A stretch of DNA of 64,000 nt, taken from NCBI RefSeq assembly GCF_018131185.1, contig NZ_JAFCJE010000009.1:1-64000 (forward strand), in the 5' to 3' direction. The notes beneath the pieces are model-generated. The model ran no database searches. It saw only the letters and a list, made by a program, of their open reading frames with translations, and was not told where the DNA came from. Within the stretch, counting starts at the first letter, position 1. Each line of letters opens with the position of its first letter. Shown in pieces: positions 33,461 to 42,470 of the stretch. This DNA is from Bradyrhizobium diazoefficiens (lineage in GTDB: Bacteria; Pseudomonadota; Alphaproteobacteria; Rhizobiales; Xanthobacteraceae). Both the position numbers and the translations under genes were made by a program.

Positions 33461-33499
33461 AGGGCCGCGCGGCGAAAGCCTGCGCGGCCCTTTTTTTTT
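33461..33499 (+). terminator. Rho-independent terminator
   Basis: Stem AGGGCCGCGC / GCGCGGCCCT with an 11-base loop and nine T residues (33491-33499), 18 bases after the GCG-type gene. It is the strongest terminator in the window. Confidence 0.95.
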
Positions 33500-33545
33500 G
33501 CGGCCGCCGGTGATTCGTTTACCCAACCGGAACGCTTCCAGAATC

Positions 33546-33574
33546 AAAACGGGGACCGCCAGCGGCGATCCCCG
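33546..33574 (-). terminator. Rho-independent terminator of the 33599-33877 gene
   Basis: Read leftward: CGGGGATCGCC, loop GCT, GGCGGTCCCCG (one mismatch), then TTTTG. It terminates the minus-strand gene that ends at 33599. Confidence 0.75.
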
Positions 33575-33598
33575 TCCGATTCGCTGTTTACTGCGCGC

Positions 33599-33877
33599 TC
33601 ACCAGTGATGGTGGCGGTGCCGGCGCCGACGATGCCGGCGCCAATGACGATGGCCCCAGCCACGATGGCGGCCACGCCAGTGAACCTGTTCGGGCGTCAG
33701 CCTGGCGGCTTCTTCGCTGGTGGTGACCGCAGGATGAGCGTCGGAATTGCCCTGCGGCATGCGAGCGGGGTCACTGAGCGGCGGCGGCGACAGCGGCGCG
33801 GCCTGCGCGGTCGCGGCGAAGACGGCGGCGCCCGCCGTCAGCCCCAATGCGAGTTTCAAAAAGTTTCGACGCTCCAT
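33599..33877 (-). CDS. Small exported protein with Tat-like signal and His/Arg-rich tail
   Basis: A 92-residue product. The N terminus has RRNFLK followed by a hydrophobic run and ATAQA, so it could use the twin-arginine route. The mature part is Pro/Ser-rich, then a C-terminal tail of about 28 residues made almost only of His, Arg, Trp and Gly (RHRRRRHRHHHW), which might bind metal or nucleic acid. AGAGGAC precedes the ATG and a terminator follows. No family is recognised. Confidence 0.75.
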   Translation of the reverse strand: MERRNFLKLALGLTAGAAVFAATAQAAPLSPPPLSDPARMPQGNSDAHPAVTTSEEAARLTPEQVHWRGRHRGWGHRHWRRHRRRRHRHHHW

Positions 33878-34005
33878 GACATGTCCTCTAGGCTACCAAG
33901 CAAGTGATGCAGAGGAATTGTCGGGCTCACGACATGAACCAAGGCTGAATCAACCAAGGCTGAATCGTGGGTTCAGATTCGTTGCGACGCGGACATTCGC
34001 GTGCC

Positions 34006-34320
34006 CTACTGCGAAAACTCCTGCGCGAGCACCAGCGTCTCGCGCGAGCGCTTCACGTCGGGCCAGTCGCGGTCGAAATCGGCGACGAGCTTTTGCAACG
34101 CGCCTCCCTTCAGCATCGCTGCGAGCTTGGCCTCGTCATCGAACTGATACATCGCCTGGTGCAGCGAGGGATCATCGAGGCTCCAGAACCGCCACGCCTT
34201 GCTCACGCCAAAGGCCTTCACCGCGTCGGGCAGATGTTCGGTCTCGTACCATCTGTCGAAGGCTGCGCGTTTGCTGGCGTCGGAGACAATGGCACGGACG
34301 ACGAAGAAGGCTGCAGGCAT
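34006..34320 (-). CDS. Small dimeric alpha/beta-barrel-like hypothetical protein
   Basis: A 104-residue product beginning FFVVRAIVSDASKRAAFDRWYETEHLPDA, split by a turn. The Y-x-T-E-H-L-P-D pattern is that of EthD-like and ABM-like dimeric ferredoxin folds. AGGAGG 7 bases before the ATG at 34320 gives a strong start, so the longer frame to 34473 is rejected. It is divergent from the GST gene. The function is unknown. Confidence 0.82.
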   Translation of the reverse strand: MPAAFFVVRAIVSDASKRAAFDRWYETEHLPDAVKAFGVSKAWRFWSLDDPSLHQAMYQFDDEAKLAAMLKGGALQKLVADFDRDWPDVKRSRETLVLAQEFSQ

Positions 34321-34450
34321 CGGATTTCCTCCTGTTATGTCCGACGAGACTAACCGGTTAAACCACCGGCGACAAAAAAAGTCGGCACCCCTGTCGGGAT
34401 GGGCGCCCTTTGCTCGTCCTTTGTGTCGAACCAGGACACGGAGACTGCAA

Positions 34451-35104
34451 ATGGCCGACCTCACCCTGACCACCTTCGATTGGGTTCCCGAAGCGCCGCG
34501 CGGCTTCGTGCGCGACCTTCGCGTGCGCTGGGCCCTCGAAGAAGCCGCCTTGCCCTATCGTGTCGCCGGCGTGCCGTTCGAGGATCGCGGGCCTGCGCAT
34601 TTCGCGCACCAGCCCTTTGGCCAGGTGCCGTGGCTGACCGATGGCGACCTCTCGATCTTCGAGAGCGGCGCGATTCTGCTGCATCTCGGCAGGCTCAGCG
34701 AGAAGCTGATGCCTGCCGACCCGCGCGGTCGTAGCGAGGCGACGGAATGGGTGTTCGCAGCGCTCAATTCGGTCGAGATGGCCGCCCTGCCCTGGGCCAT
34801 GTCGAAGTTCATGGGACATCCGACCGACACGCAGGCGTGGAAGTTCGTGGACGACTTCCTCAAGCTTCGCCTGAAGCATCTCGAGCCGGTGCTGGCCAGC
34901 CGCGAATGGCTGGCGGGCTCGTTTTCCGTCGCCGACATCCTGATGTCGGATGTGCTGCGCGTCGTCGATGGTTTCGGAGGCTTGGCGGATAGCCCCGCCT
35001 GCCGCGCCTACGCCGCACGCGCCACCGCCCGCCCGGCCTTTCTCAAGGCCCACGCCGACCAGATGGCGCATTTCGCCGCGGGAGATAAGGCACGCGAAAC
35101 GTGA
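34451..35104 (+). CDS. Glutathione S-transferase family protein
   Basis: A 217-residue cytoplasmic protein with an N-terminal thioredoxin-like domain (about 4-85) and a C-terminal all-alpha domain (95-205). FGQVPWLTDGDLSIFESGAIL is the cis-Pro and glutathione gamma-Glu-binding ES motif. Near the C terminus, SFSVADILMSDVLRV is the N-capping box S-x-x-D. The N-terminal catalytic Ser/Cys/Tyr cannot be assigned with confidence. The substrate is unknown. The ATG at 34451 is the family start. Confidence 0.92.
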   Translation: MADLTLTTFDWVPEAPRGFVRDLRVRWALEEAALPYRVAGVPFEDRGPAHFAHQPFGQVPWLTDGDLSIFESGAILLHLGRLSEKLMPADPRGRSEATEWVFAALNSVEMAALPWAMSKFMGHPTDTQAWKFVDDFLKLRLKHLEPVLASREWLAGSFSVADILMSDVLRVVDGFGGLADSPACRAYAARATARPAFLKAHADQMAHFAAGDKARET

Positions 35105-35174
35105 TGCGTCTCACATAATCAATCAAGCGCCTGGCCTACTGTCGCCAACAAGGAAGCAGTTCGAAAGGTGACCC

Positions 35175-35327
35175 ATGGTCCGCATCGAATATCTCAAGCA
35201 ACAGATCGCCCGCGCCGAGCGGCTGGCCAAAGCCATCCTCGACCGGCAGACCGCCGATCGGCTGCAAGCCTTCGCCGCCGAATGCCGCGCGGAGCTCTCG
35301 GAGCTGACGCTCAAGTCCGCCGCGTGA
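35175..35327 (+). CDS. Small 50-residue hypothetical protein
   Basis: A short frame starting MVRIEYLKQQIARAERLAK and ending LSELTLKSAA, preceded by AAGGTG 5-6 bases before the ATG. The product is a charged helix with one Cys and would be cytoplasmic. The amphipathic pattern, the ribosome binding site and the position 70 bases after the GST gene support coding. The opposite-strand frame (35123-35314) looks like its shadow. The function is unknown. Confidence 0.7.
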   Translation: MVRIEYLKQQIARAERLAKAILDRQTADRLQAFAAECRAELSELTLKSAA

Positions 35328-35348
35328 GGCGCGCCGGCGCTCGGTGCG

Positions 35349-35696
35349 TCAAACCAGCTTTAGCGGCGCGTCCGCGACGACTCGCAGGTCGATGCTGCCG
35401 ATCAGCGCCGCACGGCGCGCTTCAGCAGCGCTGATGGCTTCGTCCGTCTGCCGCAGCGTCGAGACATTCGAGCCGAGCGAGACGATGCCGCCCAGCACCA
35501 GTGCAATCGATCCGAGGGCTGCCGTCTGACCGAAGCCGAACAGACCGAGGATCGTCACCAACAGCAGCACCGCTCCGCCCCCAATCGCGATCTTCGACGC
35601 CAGGATGTATTTGCGGCAGCGCTCGGCGATCTCGGCGAGCCGCTCGATGCGATCTTCGATGTCGGAGATTTCGTCGGTGGGATCGTCTTCGGTCAT
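35349..35696 (-). CDS. Hypothetical protein with two membrane segments
   Basis: A 115-residue product. The N-terminal acidic coiled-coil region (DEISDIEDRIERLAEIAERC) is followed by two hydrophobic helices (about 36-56 and 59-79, GGAVLLLVTILGLFGFG and ALGSIALVLGGIVSLG). A polar C-terminal helix rich in Ala and Glu completes it. The ATG at 35696 is chosen; a TTG start at 35729 is possible. No domain is recognised. It is convergent with the 50-residue gene, with 21 bases between the stops. Confidence 0.75.
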   Translation of the reverse strand: MTEDDPTDEISDIEDRIERLAEIAERCRKYILASKIAIGGGAVLLLVTILGLFGFGQTAALGSIALVLGGIVSLGSNVSTLRQTDEAISAAEARRAALIGSIDLRVVADAPLKLV

Positions 35697-35760
35697 TGGG
35701 AACTTGTGAGCGAGCGGATCGGGGGACAAGCGAAACGTCGGTTATAAAGGGCGCCACCGC

Positions 35761-36306
35761 CTAGGACACCGGCACGACGCACGCAGGGATGGGCCCAATC
35801 GACATCGCGGGCTCGCGCGAAGAATCAGCAGTGTTGACCGGTACATCGGAATCGTTTGCGGGGCCGGGCAAGACCCTGACGCGAACAGCCACTCGGTCTC
35901 GCCTTCGATCGGTGACCGCTTCGTAGCGGAGACTATCCCGCCCGCTGTACCCAGGTCGTGCCAGGTAAAACAGGCTTATGCCGCGAATCCAGCGCCCGAT
36001 ACAGGCTCGATCGCTTCCGGTGTCGCCTGCCACCGCGAAATCTTCAATGCGATAGCAGACGATCCCATGTTCTGGCGACTTCACAAGCAAGAGCCGGGGA
36101 AGCTCGACTGGCGCGCACGTACTGTCGGCGTCGGCGTAGCCTTCGATAACAGTCTCTTCCGACGTCCGGGCGGTGACGGTCATCTCGCTGTCTTGCGCAA
36201 AACACGAGACGTCCATCGCCAGGACTGCGGACAACACGCCCAATATCAGGTCACACGGTCCAACGGCGCGCCGCGATAATCTTGATCGTCGACGCCAAAT
36301 TGCCAC
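35761..36306 (-). CDS. Hypothetical secreted protein
   Basis: A 181-residue product. Residues 1-38 look like a long signal peptide (RRRSRLSRR, hydrophobic ILGVLSAVLAMDV, then SCFAQ). The mature part has an Ig-like beta pattern (PRLLLVKSPEHGIVCYR, RPGYSGRDSLRYEAV), as in small extracytoplasmic domains annotated near SH3 or Ig folds. It is slightly less GC-rich than its neighbours. It follows the pccB gene by 15 bases upstream on the same strand. The function is unknown. Confidence 0.65.
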   Translation of the reverse strand: MAIWRRRSRLSRRAVGPCDLILGVLSAVLAMDVSCFAQDSEMTVTARTSEETVIEGYADADSTCAPVELPRLLLVKSPEHGIVCYRIEDFAVAGDTGSDRACIGRWIRGISLFYLARPGYSGRDSLRYEAVTDRRRDRVAVRVRVLPGPANDSDVPVNTADSSREPAMSIGPIPACVVPVS

Positions 36307-36321
36307 CGGCGTGCCCTCCCC

Positions 36322-37854
36322 TCACAGCGGCAAATTGTCGTGCTTCTTCGCCGGCGTCTCCACCTTCTTGTCCTTCAGCATCGCCAGCGCCCTTGCGATC
36401 CGCTTCCGCGTCGAGTGCGGCATGATGACGTCGTCGATGTAACCGCGCTCGGCGGCGATGAAGGGGGACAGGAAGCGGTCTTCGTATTCCTTGGTGCGGG
36501 CGGCGATCTTGTCGGGGTCGCCGATGTCACTGCGGAAGATGATCTCGACCGCGCCCTTGGCGCCCATCACCGCGATCTGGGCGGTCGGCCAGGCATAGTT
36601 CATGTCGGCGCCGATTTCCTTGGACGCCATGACGTCGAAGGCGCCGCCATAGGCCTTGCGGGTGATGACGGTGACGAGCGGCACGGTGCACTGCGAATAG
36701 GCGAACAGCAGCTTCGCGCCATGCTTGATCAGGCCGCCATATTCCTGCGCGGTGCCCGGCAGGAAGCCCGGCACGTCGACGAAGGTGACGATCGGGATGT
36801 TGAAGGCATCGCAGAAGCGGACGAAGCGCGCCGCCTTGCGCGATGCGTCGCTGTCGAGCACGCCCGCCAGCACCATCGGCTGGTTGGCGACGAAGCCGAC
36901 GGTGCGGCCCGCGATGCGGCCGAAGCCGGTGACGATGTTCTTGGCGAACATGTCCGCGATCTCGAAGAAGTCGCCCTCGTCCACGACCTTCAGGATCAGC
37001 TCCTTCATGTCGTAGGGCTTGTTCGGATTGTCGGGGATCAGCGTGTCCAAGGACATGTCGACGCGGCCGATGTCGTCGAAGCTCGGCCATTCCGGCACGC
37101 CATCGGTGTTGTTGGAGGGCAGGAAGTCGATCAGCCGACGCATCTGGAGCAGCGTCTCGACGTCGTTCTCGAAGGCGCCGTCGGCGATCGAGGAGCGCGT
37201 GGCGTGCACCGAGGCACCGCCGAGTTCCTCGGCTGTCACGACCTCGTTGGTCACGGTCTTCACGACGTCCGGGCCGGTGACGAACATGTAGCTTGTGTTC
37301 TTCACCATGAAGATGAAGTCGGTCATGGCAGGCGAATAGACGTCGCCGCCGGCGCAGGGGCCCATGATGACGGAGATCTGCGGGATCACGCCCGAGGCCA
37401 GCACGTTGCGGCGAAACACGTAGGAGTAGCCGGCGAGCGCGGCGACGCCTTCCTGGATGCGGGCGCCGCCCGCGTCATAGAGGCCGATGATGGGCGCCCT
37501 CGCCTTCATCGCCATGTCCTGGAGTTTCGTGATCTTCAGCGCGTGGGTCTCGGACAGAGAGCCGCCGAACACCGTGAAATCCTTGGCAAAGATAAAAGTC
37601 TTGCGGCCGTTGACCGTGCCCCACCCCGTGACGACGCCGTCGCCGGGGATCTTGTTCTTCTCCATGCCGAACTCGGTGGAGCGGTGTTCGACGAACATGT
37701 CGAATTCCTCGAACGATCCCTTGTCGAGCAGCAGCTCGATGCGCTCGCGCGCGGTCAGCTTGCCGCGGGCGTGCTGCGCCTCGATGCGCTTCTCCCCGCC
37801 ACCGAGCTTTGCGCCGGCACGACGATCTTCAAGGGCGTCCAGGATGTGTTTCAT
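36322..37854 (-). CDS. pccB: Propionyl-CoA carboxylase beta (carboxyltransferase) subunit
   Basis: The carboxyltransferase half of a biotin-dependent acyl-CoA carboxylase. It moves CO2 from biotin to propionyl-CoA to give methylmalonyl-CoA in the cytoplasm. At 510 residues it has the family length and two crotonase-like halves. [20 protein letters not shown] forms the N-terminal acyl-CoA site, and [23 protein letters not shown] the biotin site. [12 protein letters not shown] and the C-terminal [15 protein letters not shown] complete it. The alpha subunit is not in the window, so the complex is encoded elsewhere. Confidence 0.97.
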   Translation of the reverse strand: MKHILDALEDRRAGAKLGGGEKRIEAQHARGKLTARERIELLLDKGSFEEFDMFVEHRSTEFGMEKNKIPGDGVVTGWGTVNGRKTFIFAKDFTVFGGSLSETHALKITKLQDMAMKARAPIIGLYDAGGARIQEGVAALAGYSYVFRRNVLASGVIPQISVIMGPCAGGDVYSPAMTDFIFMVKNTSYMFVTGPDVVKTVTNEVVTAEELGGASVHATRSSIADGAFENDVETLLQMRRLIDFLPSNNTDGVPEWPSFDDIGRVDMSLDTLIPDNPNKPYDMKELILKVVDEGDFFEIADMFAKNIVTGFGRIAGRTVGFVANQPMVLAGVLDSDASRKAARFVRFCDAFNIPIVTFVDVPGFLPGTAQEYGGLIKHGAKLLFAYSQCTVPLVTVITRKAYGGAFDVMASKEIGADMNYAWPTAQIAVMGAKGAVEIIFRSDIGDPDKIAARTKEYEDRFLSPFIAAERGYIDDVIMPHSTRKRIARALAMLKDKKVETPAKKHDNLPL

Positions 37855-37992
37855 TTGCTCCCGCCAGTTCTTAAGTGATGCGGGGTTCTAACACGGCATT
37901 TTGCGACCCGGAAAGCGCCTTTCCGCGTCGCAGGGCTGCCCTGTCCGGGCTTAAAGCGTGAGAGATTACAAGGTTTTGCCCGGGAGGCGAGC

Positions 37993-38397
37993 ATGGACGA
38001 GAGAATGGCCGAGACAGGGGCTGCAACGGGCGGCGTCAACATCCTGCTGCGGCTGGAGGGCCTCACCCTGTTTATCGGGATGGTGATGCTCTACTGGGCC
38101 TGGGACGGCTCCTGGCTGGTCTTTGCCCTGCTCTTCTTCGTCCCGGATCTCAGCTTCCTGGCATACCTGTCCGACGCCAAATTCGGCGCGCTGGTCTACA
38201 ACGCTGCCCATAGCTACATGGCGCCGGTATCGCTGCTGACGCTCGGCTTCGGCCTCGGCTCGCCGCTCACCTTGTCCATCGCCTTGATCTGGCTCGCCCA
38301 TATCGGCATCGACCGGGCCCTCGGCTATGGCCTGAAATATTCTGCGGGGTTTGGCTTTACCCATCTGGGCCGGATCGGACGGCAAAAGGACGCCTGA
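37993..38397 (+). CDS. DUF4260 membrane protein
   Basis: A 134-residue integral membrane protein with about four helices. The motifs YWAWDGSWLVFALLFFVPDLSF (broken between two helices), AKFGALVYNAAHSY and HIGIDRALGYGLKY identify DUF4260, a small family of unknown function. GGGAGG 8 bases before the ATG supports the start. It is transcribed alone, divergent from pccB. Confidence 0.88.
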   Translation: MDERMAETGAATGGVNILLRLEGLTLFIGMVMLYWAWDGSWLVFALLFFVPDLSFLAYLSDAKFGALVYNAAHSYMAPVSLLTLGFGLGSPLTLSIALIWLAHIGIDRALGYGLKYSAGFGFTHLGRIGRQKDA

Positions 38398-38526
38398 CGT
38401 CGGCGCCAGCCAGTTGACCGGGCCGGCCGATTCAGGCTTGCTCCGAGCTTACGATCAGGCGCCGAATGTTGCGTGAGCCCGGTTCGGTACGGCGGCGGTC
38501 ACCACAGCCTGGCTCAAGCGTCACAC

Positions 38527-39120
38527 ATGTCCGCGACGGTCGTCCCCCTGCCGCCGAACTCATCGTCAGAAACCGTCGACTTCCTGCGGCGCATGGCCAG
38601 CATGGTGTCGGGGCGGAATGGCGAAACGCTGCTGCGTGCCGCAAGCCTGATCGAGTCGCTGACGCAGCGGGCGATGTCAGCCGAGCGGCTCTATCACCAA
38701 CAGCAGGTCGAGAGCACGCGCAACGCCGAACTGCGCGAGGCCGCCGAACTCGCCACCGATGCCATGGTCGGCCAGATCGAGGCGCTGCGGGCCCAGCTTT
38801 CCGAAGTCACAGCGGCAGCCGCAGCCGAGCGCGCCGCCTTCGATGCCGAGCGCGGCAAGCTGATCGGCCTGATGCAGAATGCCGAGAGCCATATCGGCAA
38901 GCTCACAAGCGAGCTGGATAGCGTGCGTGCCTCCATCGACAGCTTCAACGAGACGGCGGTCTCCGTGCCCATCGAGGTGCTGCGGCTGGCACGGACACAG
39001 TTCGATTATCTCTCCACCGGCTTTGCCAGACGCGGCGACGTGATCTCGCAGGCGATGAGCGAGATCGGCGGCTTTGCCATCGACCAGGCGCTGGCGGCGA
39101 AGAAGACCGACACCGCCTGA
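38527..39120 (+). CDS. Coiled-coil hypothetical protein
   Basis: A 197-residue cytoplasmic protein, mostly helical. Residues 50-145 form a long Ala/Glu-rich coiled coil (AAAERAAFDAERGKLIGLMQ, SHIGKLTSELDSVRASID), and the C terminus GFAIDQALAAKK is a further helix. There is no signal peptide or domain name. The ATG at 38527 is chosen because the frame upstream is spurious. It lies between two repeat-bearing gaps. The function is unknown. Confidence 0.7.
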   Translation: MSATVVPLPPNSSSETVDFLRRMASMVSGRNGETLLRAASLIESLTQRAMSAERLYHQQQVESTRNAELREAAELATDAMVGQIEALRAQLSEVTAAAAAERAAFDAERGKLIGLMQNAESHIGKLTSELDSVRASIDSFNETAVSVPIEVLRLARTQFDYLSTGFARRGDVISQAMSEIGGFAIDQALAAKKTDTA

Positions 39121-39256
39121 GGCGGTCGCCGTCTGCGTCAAATTGACAGCGCGCGACTCCGTTGTCCGAAGACGGCCGCTGAAGCGCGCAAGGCGGTGGA
39201 GGAATTTTTGCAGGTGTTGTTCGAGCTGGGGTGAGTGCCCGCTCCAAATGCAATGT

Positions 39257-39348
39257 CGTAGGGTAGGCAAAGCGTAGCGTGCCCACGGATTGTAGCCCAT
39301 TAGAGGGAGATGGTGGGCACGGCGCCTTGCGCCTTTGCCCACCCTACG
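39257..39348. repeat. GTAGGGTGGGC palindromic repeat, copy 2
   Basis: GTAGGGTAGGCAAAGCG...GTGCCCACGG and GGTGGGCACGGC...TTTGCCCACCCTACGG. The ends are inverted repeats of each other. The tail TTGCTTCGTTGCGCTCGCAATGAC (39356-39379, two parts) is a further dispersed motif also seen near 32139-32161. Confidence 0.75.
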
Positions 39349-39406
39349 GCTGGGTTGCTTCGTTGCGCTCGCAATGACATTGGAGTGAGGCGCCGGCGTG
39401 ATCGCG

Positions 39407-40225
39407 CTAGATCGCGCCGATCTCGGCGAGGCAGGCCTGCGTCAGCGACATGCGCTCACTGATGTGGCGCGGCTCCTTGCAGTCCATGTTGAGCGCGAAC
39501 ACCGTGTGCGCTTCGCCCTTCTCGGCCCAGCCGACCATCCAGCCGAGCGACGGTTCACCGCGCTCCGCACCCAGCAGGCCCGACTTGGCGCGGATGACGC
39601 TGTCGCCCACCTTGGTCACCGGCAGGATGTCAGCGACGAGATCCTGGCTGCGCTTGCTGACCGGCAGTGCGCGGCGGCGCAGCCGATCGACGAAATCGAT
39701 CTGCTCGACCGGATCGATGCGCAAGGCCCCGGTGAGCCAGAACTGGTCGATGCCGCCGCCGATGTCGCGGTTGCCGTAGTCGAACTCGTCGACGTATTTT
39801 TGCATGCGCTCCTGGCCGATGCGGCGCGCGACCTCCTGATAGACCGGCACCGCGCTCACGGCGATCGCGCTGCGCAGGGTGTGATCCTTGTTCCAGGCCT
39901 CGATCGGCCGCTTCACGCCGTCCCAGGCAAACACGTCCTTGTCGGGATCGGTGACGACGCCGGTCTCCAGCGCGATCAGCGAGTTCGGGATCTTGAAGGT
40001 CGAGGCCGGCAGCTTCCCCTCGCCCGAACGCTCCTTGTCGGAGGCGACGACCAGATAGTCCTCGACCTTGTAGCCGACGAAGGTGCCCGATGTGCCGAGG
40101 TCGGTGAAGCGCTTTGCCAGGCTGTCGCGGATCTCGTTGCGCGGCGGCGCGACGTGGGCGAGCGCGCGCTGCGGCATGGTGGCGGCTGCGGCGAGCAGGC
40201 CGAGGGTGGAACGGCGGGTGAGCAA
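39407..40225 (-). CDS. Class D beta-lactamase
   Basis: A serine beta-lactamase (OXA family) of 272 residues in the periplasm. The signal peptide (1-23) begins with a Tat-like RRSTLGLL. The catalytic motifs in order are S75-T-F-K78 (nucleophile and carbamylated Lys), S124-A-V, Y150-G-N and K214-S-G. The last is KSG instead of the more usual KTG. It is chromosomal, with no mobile element or regulator next to it, and is probably an intrinsic gene. Its spectrum cannot be judged from sequence here. Confidence 0.93.
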   Translation of the reverse strand: MLTRRSTLGLLAAAATMPQRALAHVAPPRNEIRDSLAKRFTDLGTSGTFVGYKVEDYLVVASDKERSGEGKLPASTFKIPNSLIALETGVVTDPDKDVFAWDGVKRPIEAWNKDHTLRSAIAVSAVPVYQEVARRIGQERMQKYVDEFDYGNRDIGGGIDQFWLTGALRIDPVEQIDFVDRLRRRALPVSKRSQDLVADILPVTKVGDSVIRAKSGLLGAERGEPSLGWMVGWAEKGEAHTVFALNMDCKEPRHISERMSLTQACLAEIGAI

Positions 40226-40303
40226 GAGCGATGTCCGTTGAACGATGAAGGTGACGGCGACAATGCCGCCGATATCTGGTCAAACGATGACGGATTTCTT
40301 CTT

Positions 40304-40372
40304 GAGCATGATCTGTCCGGAAAATCGCTGCACACTTTGTGCTGACGCGGCCCTTCGGCTCCGGATCATGCT
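40304..40372. repeat. GAGCATGATC palindromic repeat
   Basis: GAGCATGATC (40304-40313) and GATCATGCTC (40363-40372) are perfect 10-bp inverted arms around a 49-base interior. A relative is at 61163-61211. The right arm ends at the stop codon of the FlhB-like gene. Confidence 0.75.
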
Positions 40373-40636
40373 CTACCGCCCCCGACCCGACAGCCGCAGC
40401 ACGAACACAAGCACCTCGGCGACCGCCTTGTAGAGATCCGGCGGGATCTCCTCGCCGAGCTCCACCTTGGACAGTGCGCCGGCCAGGACCTCGTTCTCCT
40501 CGATCGGAATGTCGTGGACCTTGGCGATCTCGACGATCTTTTCGCCAATCGTGCCCTTGCCCTTGGCGACGACGACCGGCGCGCCAGAACCCTTCTCGTA
40601 GTGCAAGGCAATCGCGAGCTTGGATGGGTCGCTCAT
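40373..40636 (-). CDS. FlhB/YscU C-terminal-like protein without the NPTH cleavage motif
   Basis: An 87-residue protein that matches only the cytoplasmic domain of the type III export switch protein Flh[23 protein letters not shown], split at the loop, and [22 protein letters not shown], then [20 protein letters not shown] are the family signature. The autocleavage NPTH that precedes this segment in FlhB is missing, and there are no membrane helices. It overlaps the fliK gene by 4 bases (ATGA), so it is co-translated with the hook-length protein and probably acts in flagellar export control. Confidence 0.88.
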   Translation of the reverse strand: MSDPSKLAIALHYEKGSGAPVVVAKGKGTIGEKIVEIAKVHDIPIEENEVLAGALSKVELGEEIPPDLYKAVAEVLVFVLRLSGRGR

Positions 40637-42243
40637 GTGGCGCGATCCAGAAAATGGCCGGCGCGGGCCGGTGCCGGTTGCGGCGGCGTGCCGTCGCGCA
40701 CGATGATGTCGCCGGGCTTGAGCTCGGCCCTCATCAGGGCCTGATTGAGCTCACCGATGCCGGCACGGAGCTGCTGCGCGGTCACGGGCCGCTCCGCCCA
40801 CATCCGCACGAACGTCTTGTCGCCGCTCAGTGTGATTAGCGCATGCACCGGGCCGGCCGGCTCGACGTTGAGCGAAAAGCGCGCGCGCCAGGCTTGCTTG
40901 GCCGCATCGGCGGATTCGTTGCCTCCGTCGCGCGAGATCTCGAATTGCGCCATCGCGGTGCCTTGCGGCGTTGAAAAGGGTATCTCGAAATTCCACTGCG
41001 GCACGGCCGGGTCGATGCGGTGGCCGGACGCGTCAGTGCGATCGGGGAGCGAAGCGACCTGGAGCAGGGTCTGCCGCGCGATCGCGGCATCGGTGTCGTC
41101 GAGCAGGCGATGTACCGTGGCCGCCAGCGGCGTATCCGGCGCGAGCGACGGCGAGGCGATGGCCTGCGACGCCGGCAATGCTCCGCGAAACGGCGGCGGA
41201 GTGGTCGAGTGAGCGGCCGCCTCGAAGACGTGGCCATCAGGCACGGCCTTGTTGGACCCTGGCACGTTGCCGAGCATCCGCGGCAGGTTTTGTGTCATCT
41301 CCTGCAAGAGGCTGGCGGCAAGGCCTGCGGACATGATCCGCGGCATCGCGGCCTGCGCAGCGCCGTCGGCGGTATCAGCCAGGACGGCGGCCGCGGGCGC
41401 GGCGCTGCGCGGCATTTGCTGCGGTTGAACGATCTCGGCCTCGGGCGACGGCACCGCGGCCAGTACTGCCCCGCCGGTTGCTTGAGCCGGCGCGGCTGTC
41501 CCCGTCGCGTTGGACGCAGGCGCGGCAGCTTGTGCCCGTGGCGCGGAGGACTCGAGCGTGGCCAGCGTCTGGCGCAGCACGAGCAACGCCGCTTTCAGAT
41601 CCGGCACTGCGCCGGACGACGGCGTCGCGCCCGCGGCCAGCGAGGCCTCGAGGAACAGGCCGGATTTCTGGAACGCGGACTCGACATCGGCGCCATCGAG
41701 TCCGGGATTGAGCGGCGTCTGCTGCGCCAGCACGTTCAGCACGGCCTGCTTGAGCCCTGCCGGCAAATTGCTGCCGGTAACGATGGATGCCAGATTGGCA
41801 AACAGCGGCGCCTGGCTGCCCTGCTTCGCCGCGGCCTCGGCCGAAGCCAATGTGACTGCAATCCGTTCGGTCGGCGTCAGCGCATTGCGCGCTGCGCTTG
41901 CCGACGGCGCCAGCGGCGGGCTGTCCACCAGTGAGGCCGCGCGGGCCGTCAACGTGACCTGGTCGGGAGTGGTCTCGCCTGCCCCGCCCATGACCGCGAG
42001 CCGGATGGTCCCGTCGTTCTTCGACACCGCGAGCTGGAGGTTCTGCCCGGGCGTGAGCGCCACCTCCGACATCACGTCCATCGACAGGTTTGCGATCGCG
42101 ATCCGCACCAGATTGTCGGCGAGCACGCTGACGACCTTGGCGTTCACGACGCTGCCGGGCTGCAATGCGAGATCGGGCGTCGTCGCATCAGCCACGGAGC
42201 TGGCGGCACTGACCGGAAGGATCGAGCTGATCGGCGTCGGCAT
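40633..42243 (-). CDS. fliK: Flagellar hook-length control protein FliK
   Basis: A 536-residue protein that measures the hook and switches the export apparatus. The N-terminal 350 residues are Ala/Pro/Ser-rich and low-complexity, as expected for the disordered ruler. Residues about 400-500 ([58 protein letters not shown]) are the conserved FliK C-terminal (Flg_hook) domain. The next gene, a FlhB-like protein, is coupled by a 4-base overlap. No other flagellar genes are in the window. Confidence 0.9.
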   Translation of the reverse strand: MPTPISSILPVSAASSVADATTPDLALQPGSVVNAKVVSVLADNLVRIAIANLSMDVMSEVALTPGQNLQLAVSKNDGTIRLAVMGGAGETTPDQVTLTARAASLVDSPPLAPSASAARNALTPTERIAVTLASAEAAAKQGSQAPLFANLASIVTGSNLPAGLKQAVLNVLAQQTPLNPGLDGADVESAFQKSGLFLEASLAAGATPSSGAVPDLKAALLVLRQTLATLESSAPRAQAAAPASNATGTAAPAQATGGAVLAAVPSPEAEIVQPQQMPRSAAPAAAVLADTADGAAQAAMPRIMSAGLAASLLQEMTQNLPRMLGNVPGSNKAVPDGHVFEAAAHSTTPPPFRGALPASQAIASPSLAPDTPLAATVHRLLDDTDAAIARQTLLQVASLPDRTDASGHRIDPAVPQWNFEIPFSTPQGTAMAQFEISRDGGNESADAAKQAWRARFSLNVEPAGPVHALITLSGDKTFVRMWAERPVTAQQLRAGIGELNQALMRAELKPGDIIVRDGTPPQPAPARAGHFLDRAT

Positions 42244-42470
42244 CTCAGGGGCCCGGGGAATGCTGGCCCACCCTAACGCGCCCCTCGTAAACCTCTCGTT
42301 AAGTCTACGGCTCTGATTTCGTTAATGCCGTTGCGCCGGATGGGGGACAAATGCGCTGTCATTCCCGACCTGTGCAGGCAAACTGGGCGATGTCTCAATG
42401 GGAGTTCCGCCTGGGCGTCAAGCCGACTTGAGGGACCGCAACATGCGACGAGGTGTGTGGGCAGCCGCCT

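Noticed and set aside
36340-37878. 512-codon open frame on the plus strand
   Set aside because: Exact antisense of pccB; composition typical of the complement of a high-GC gene.
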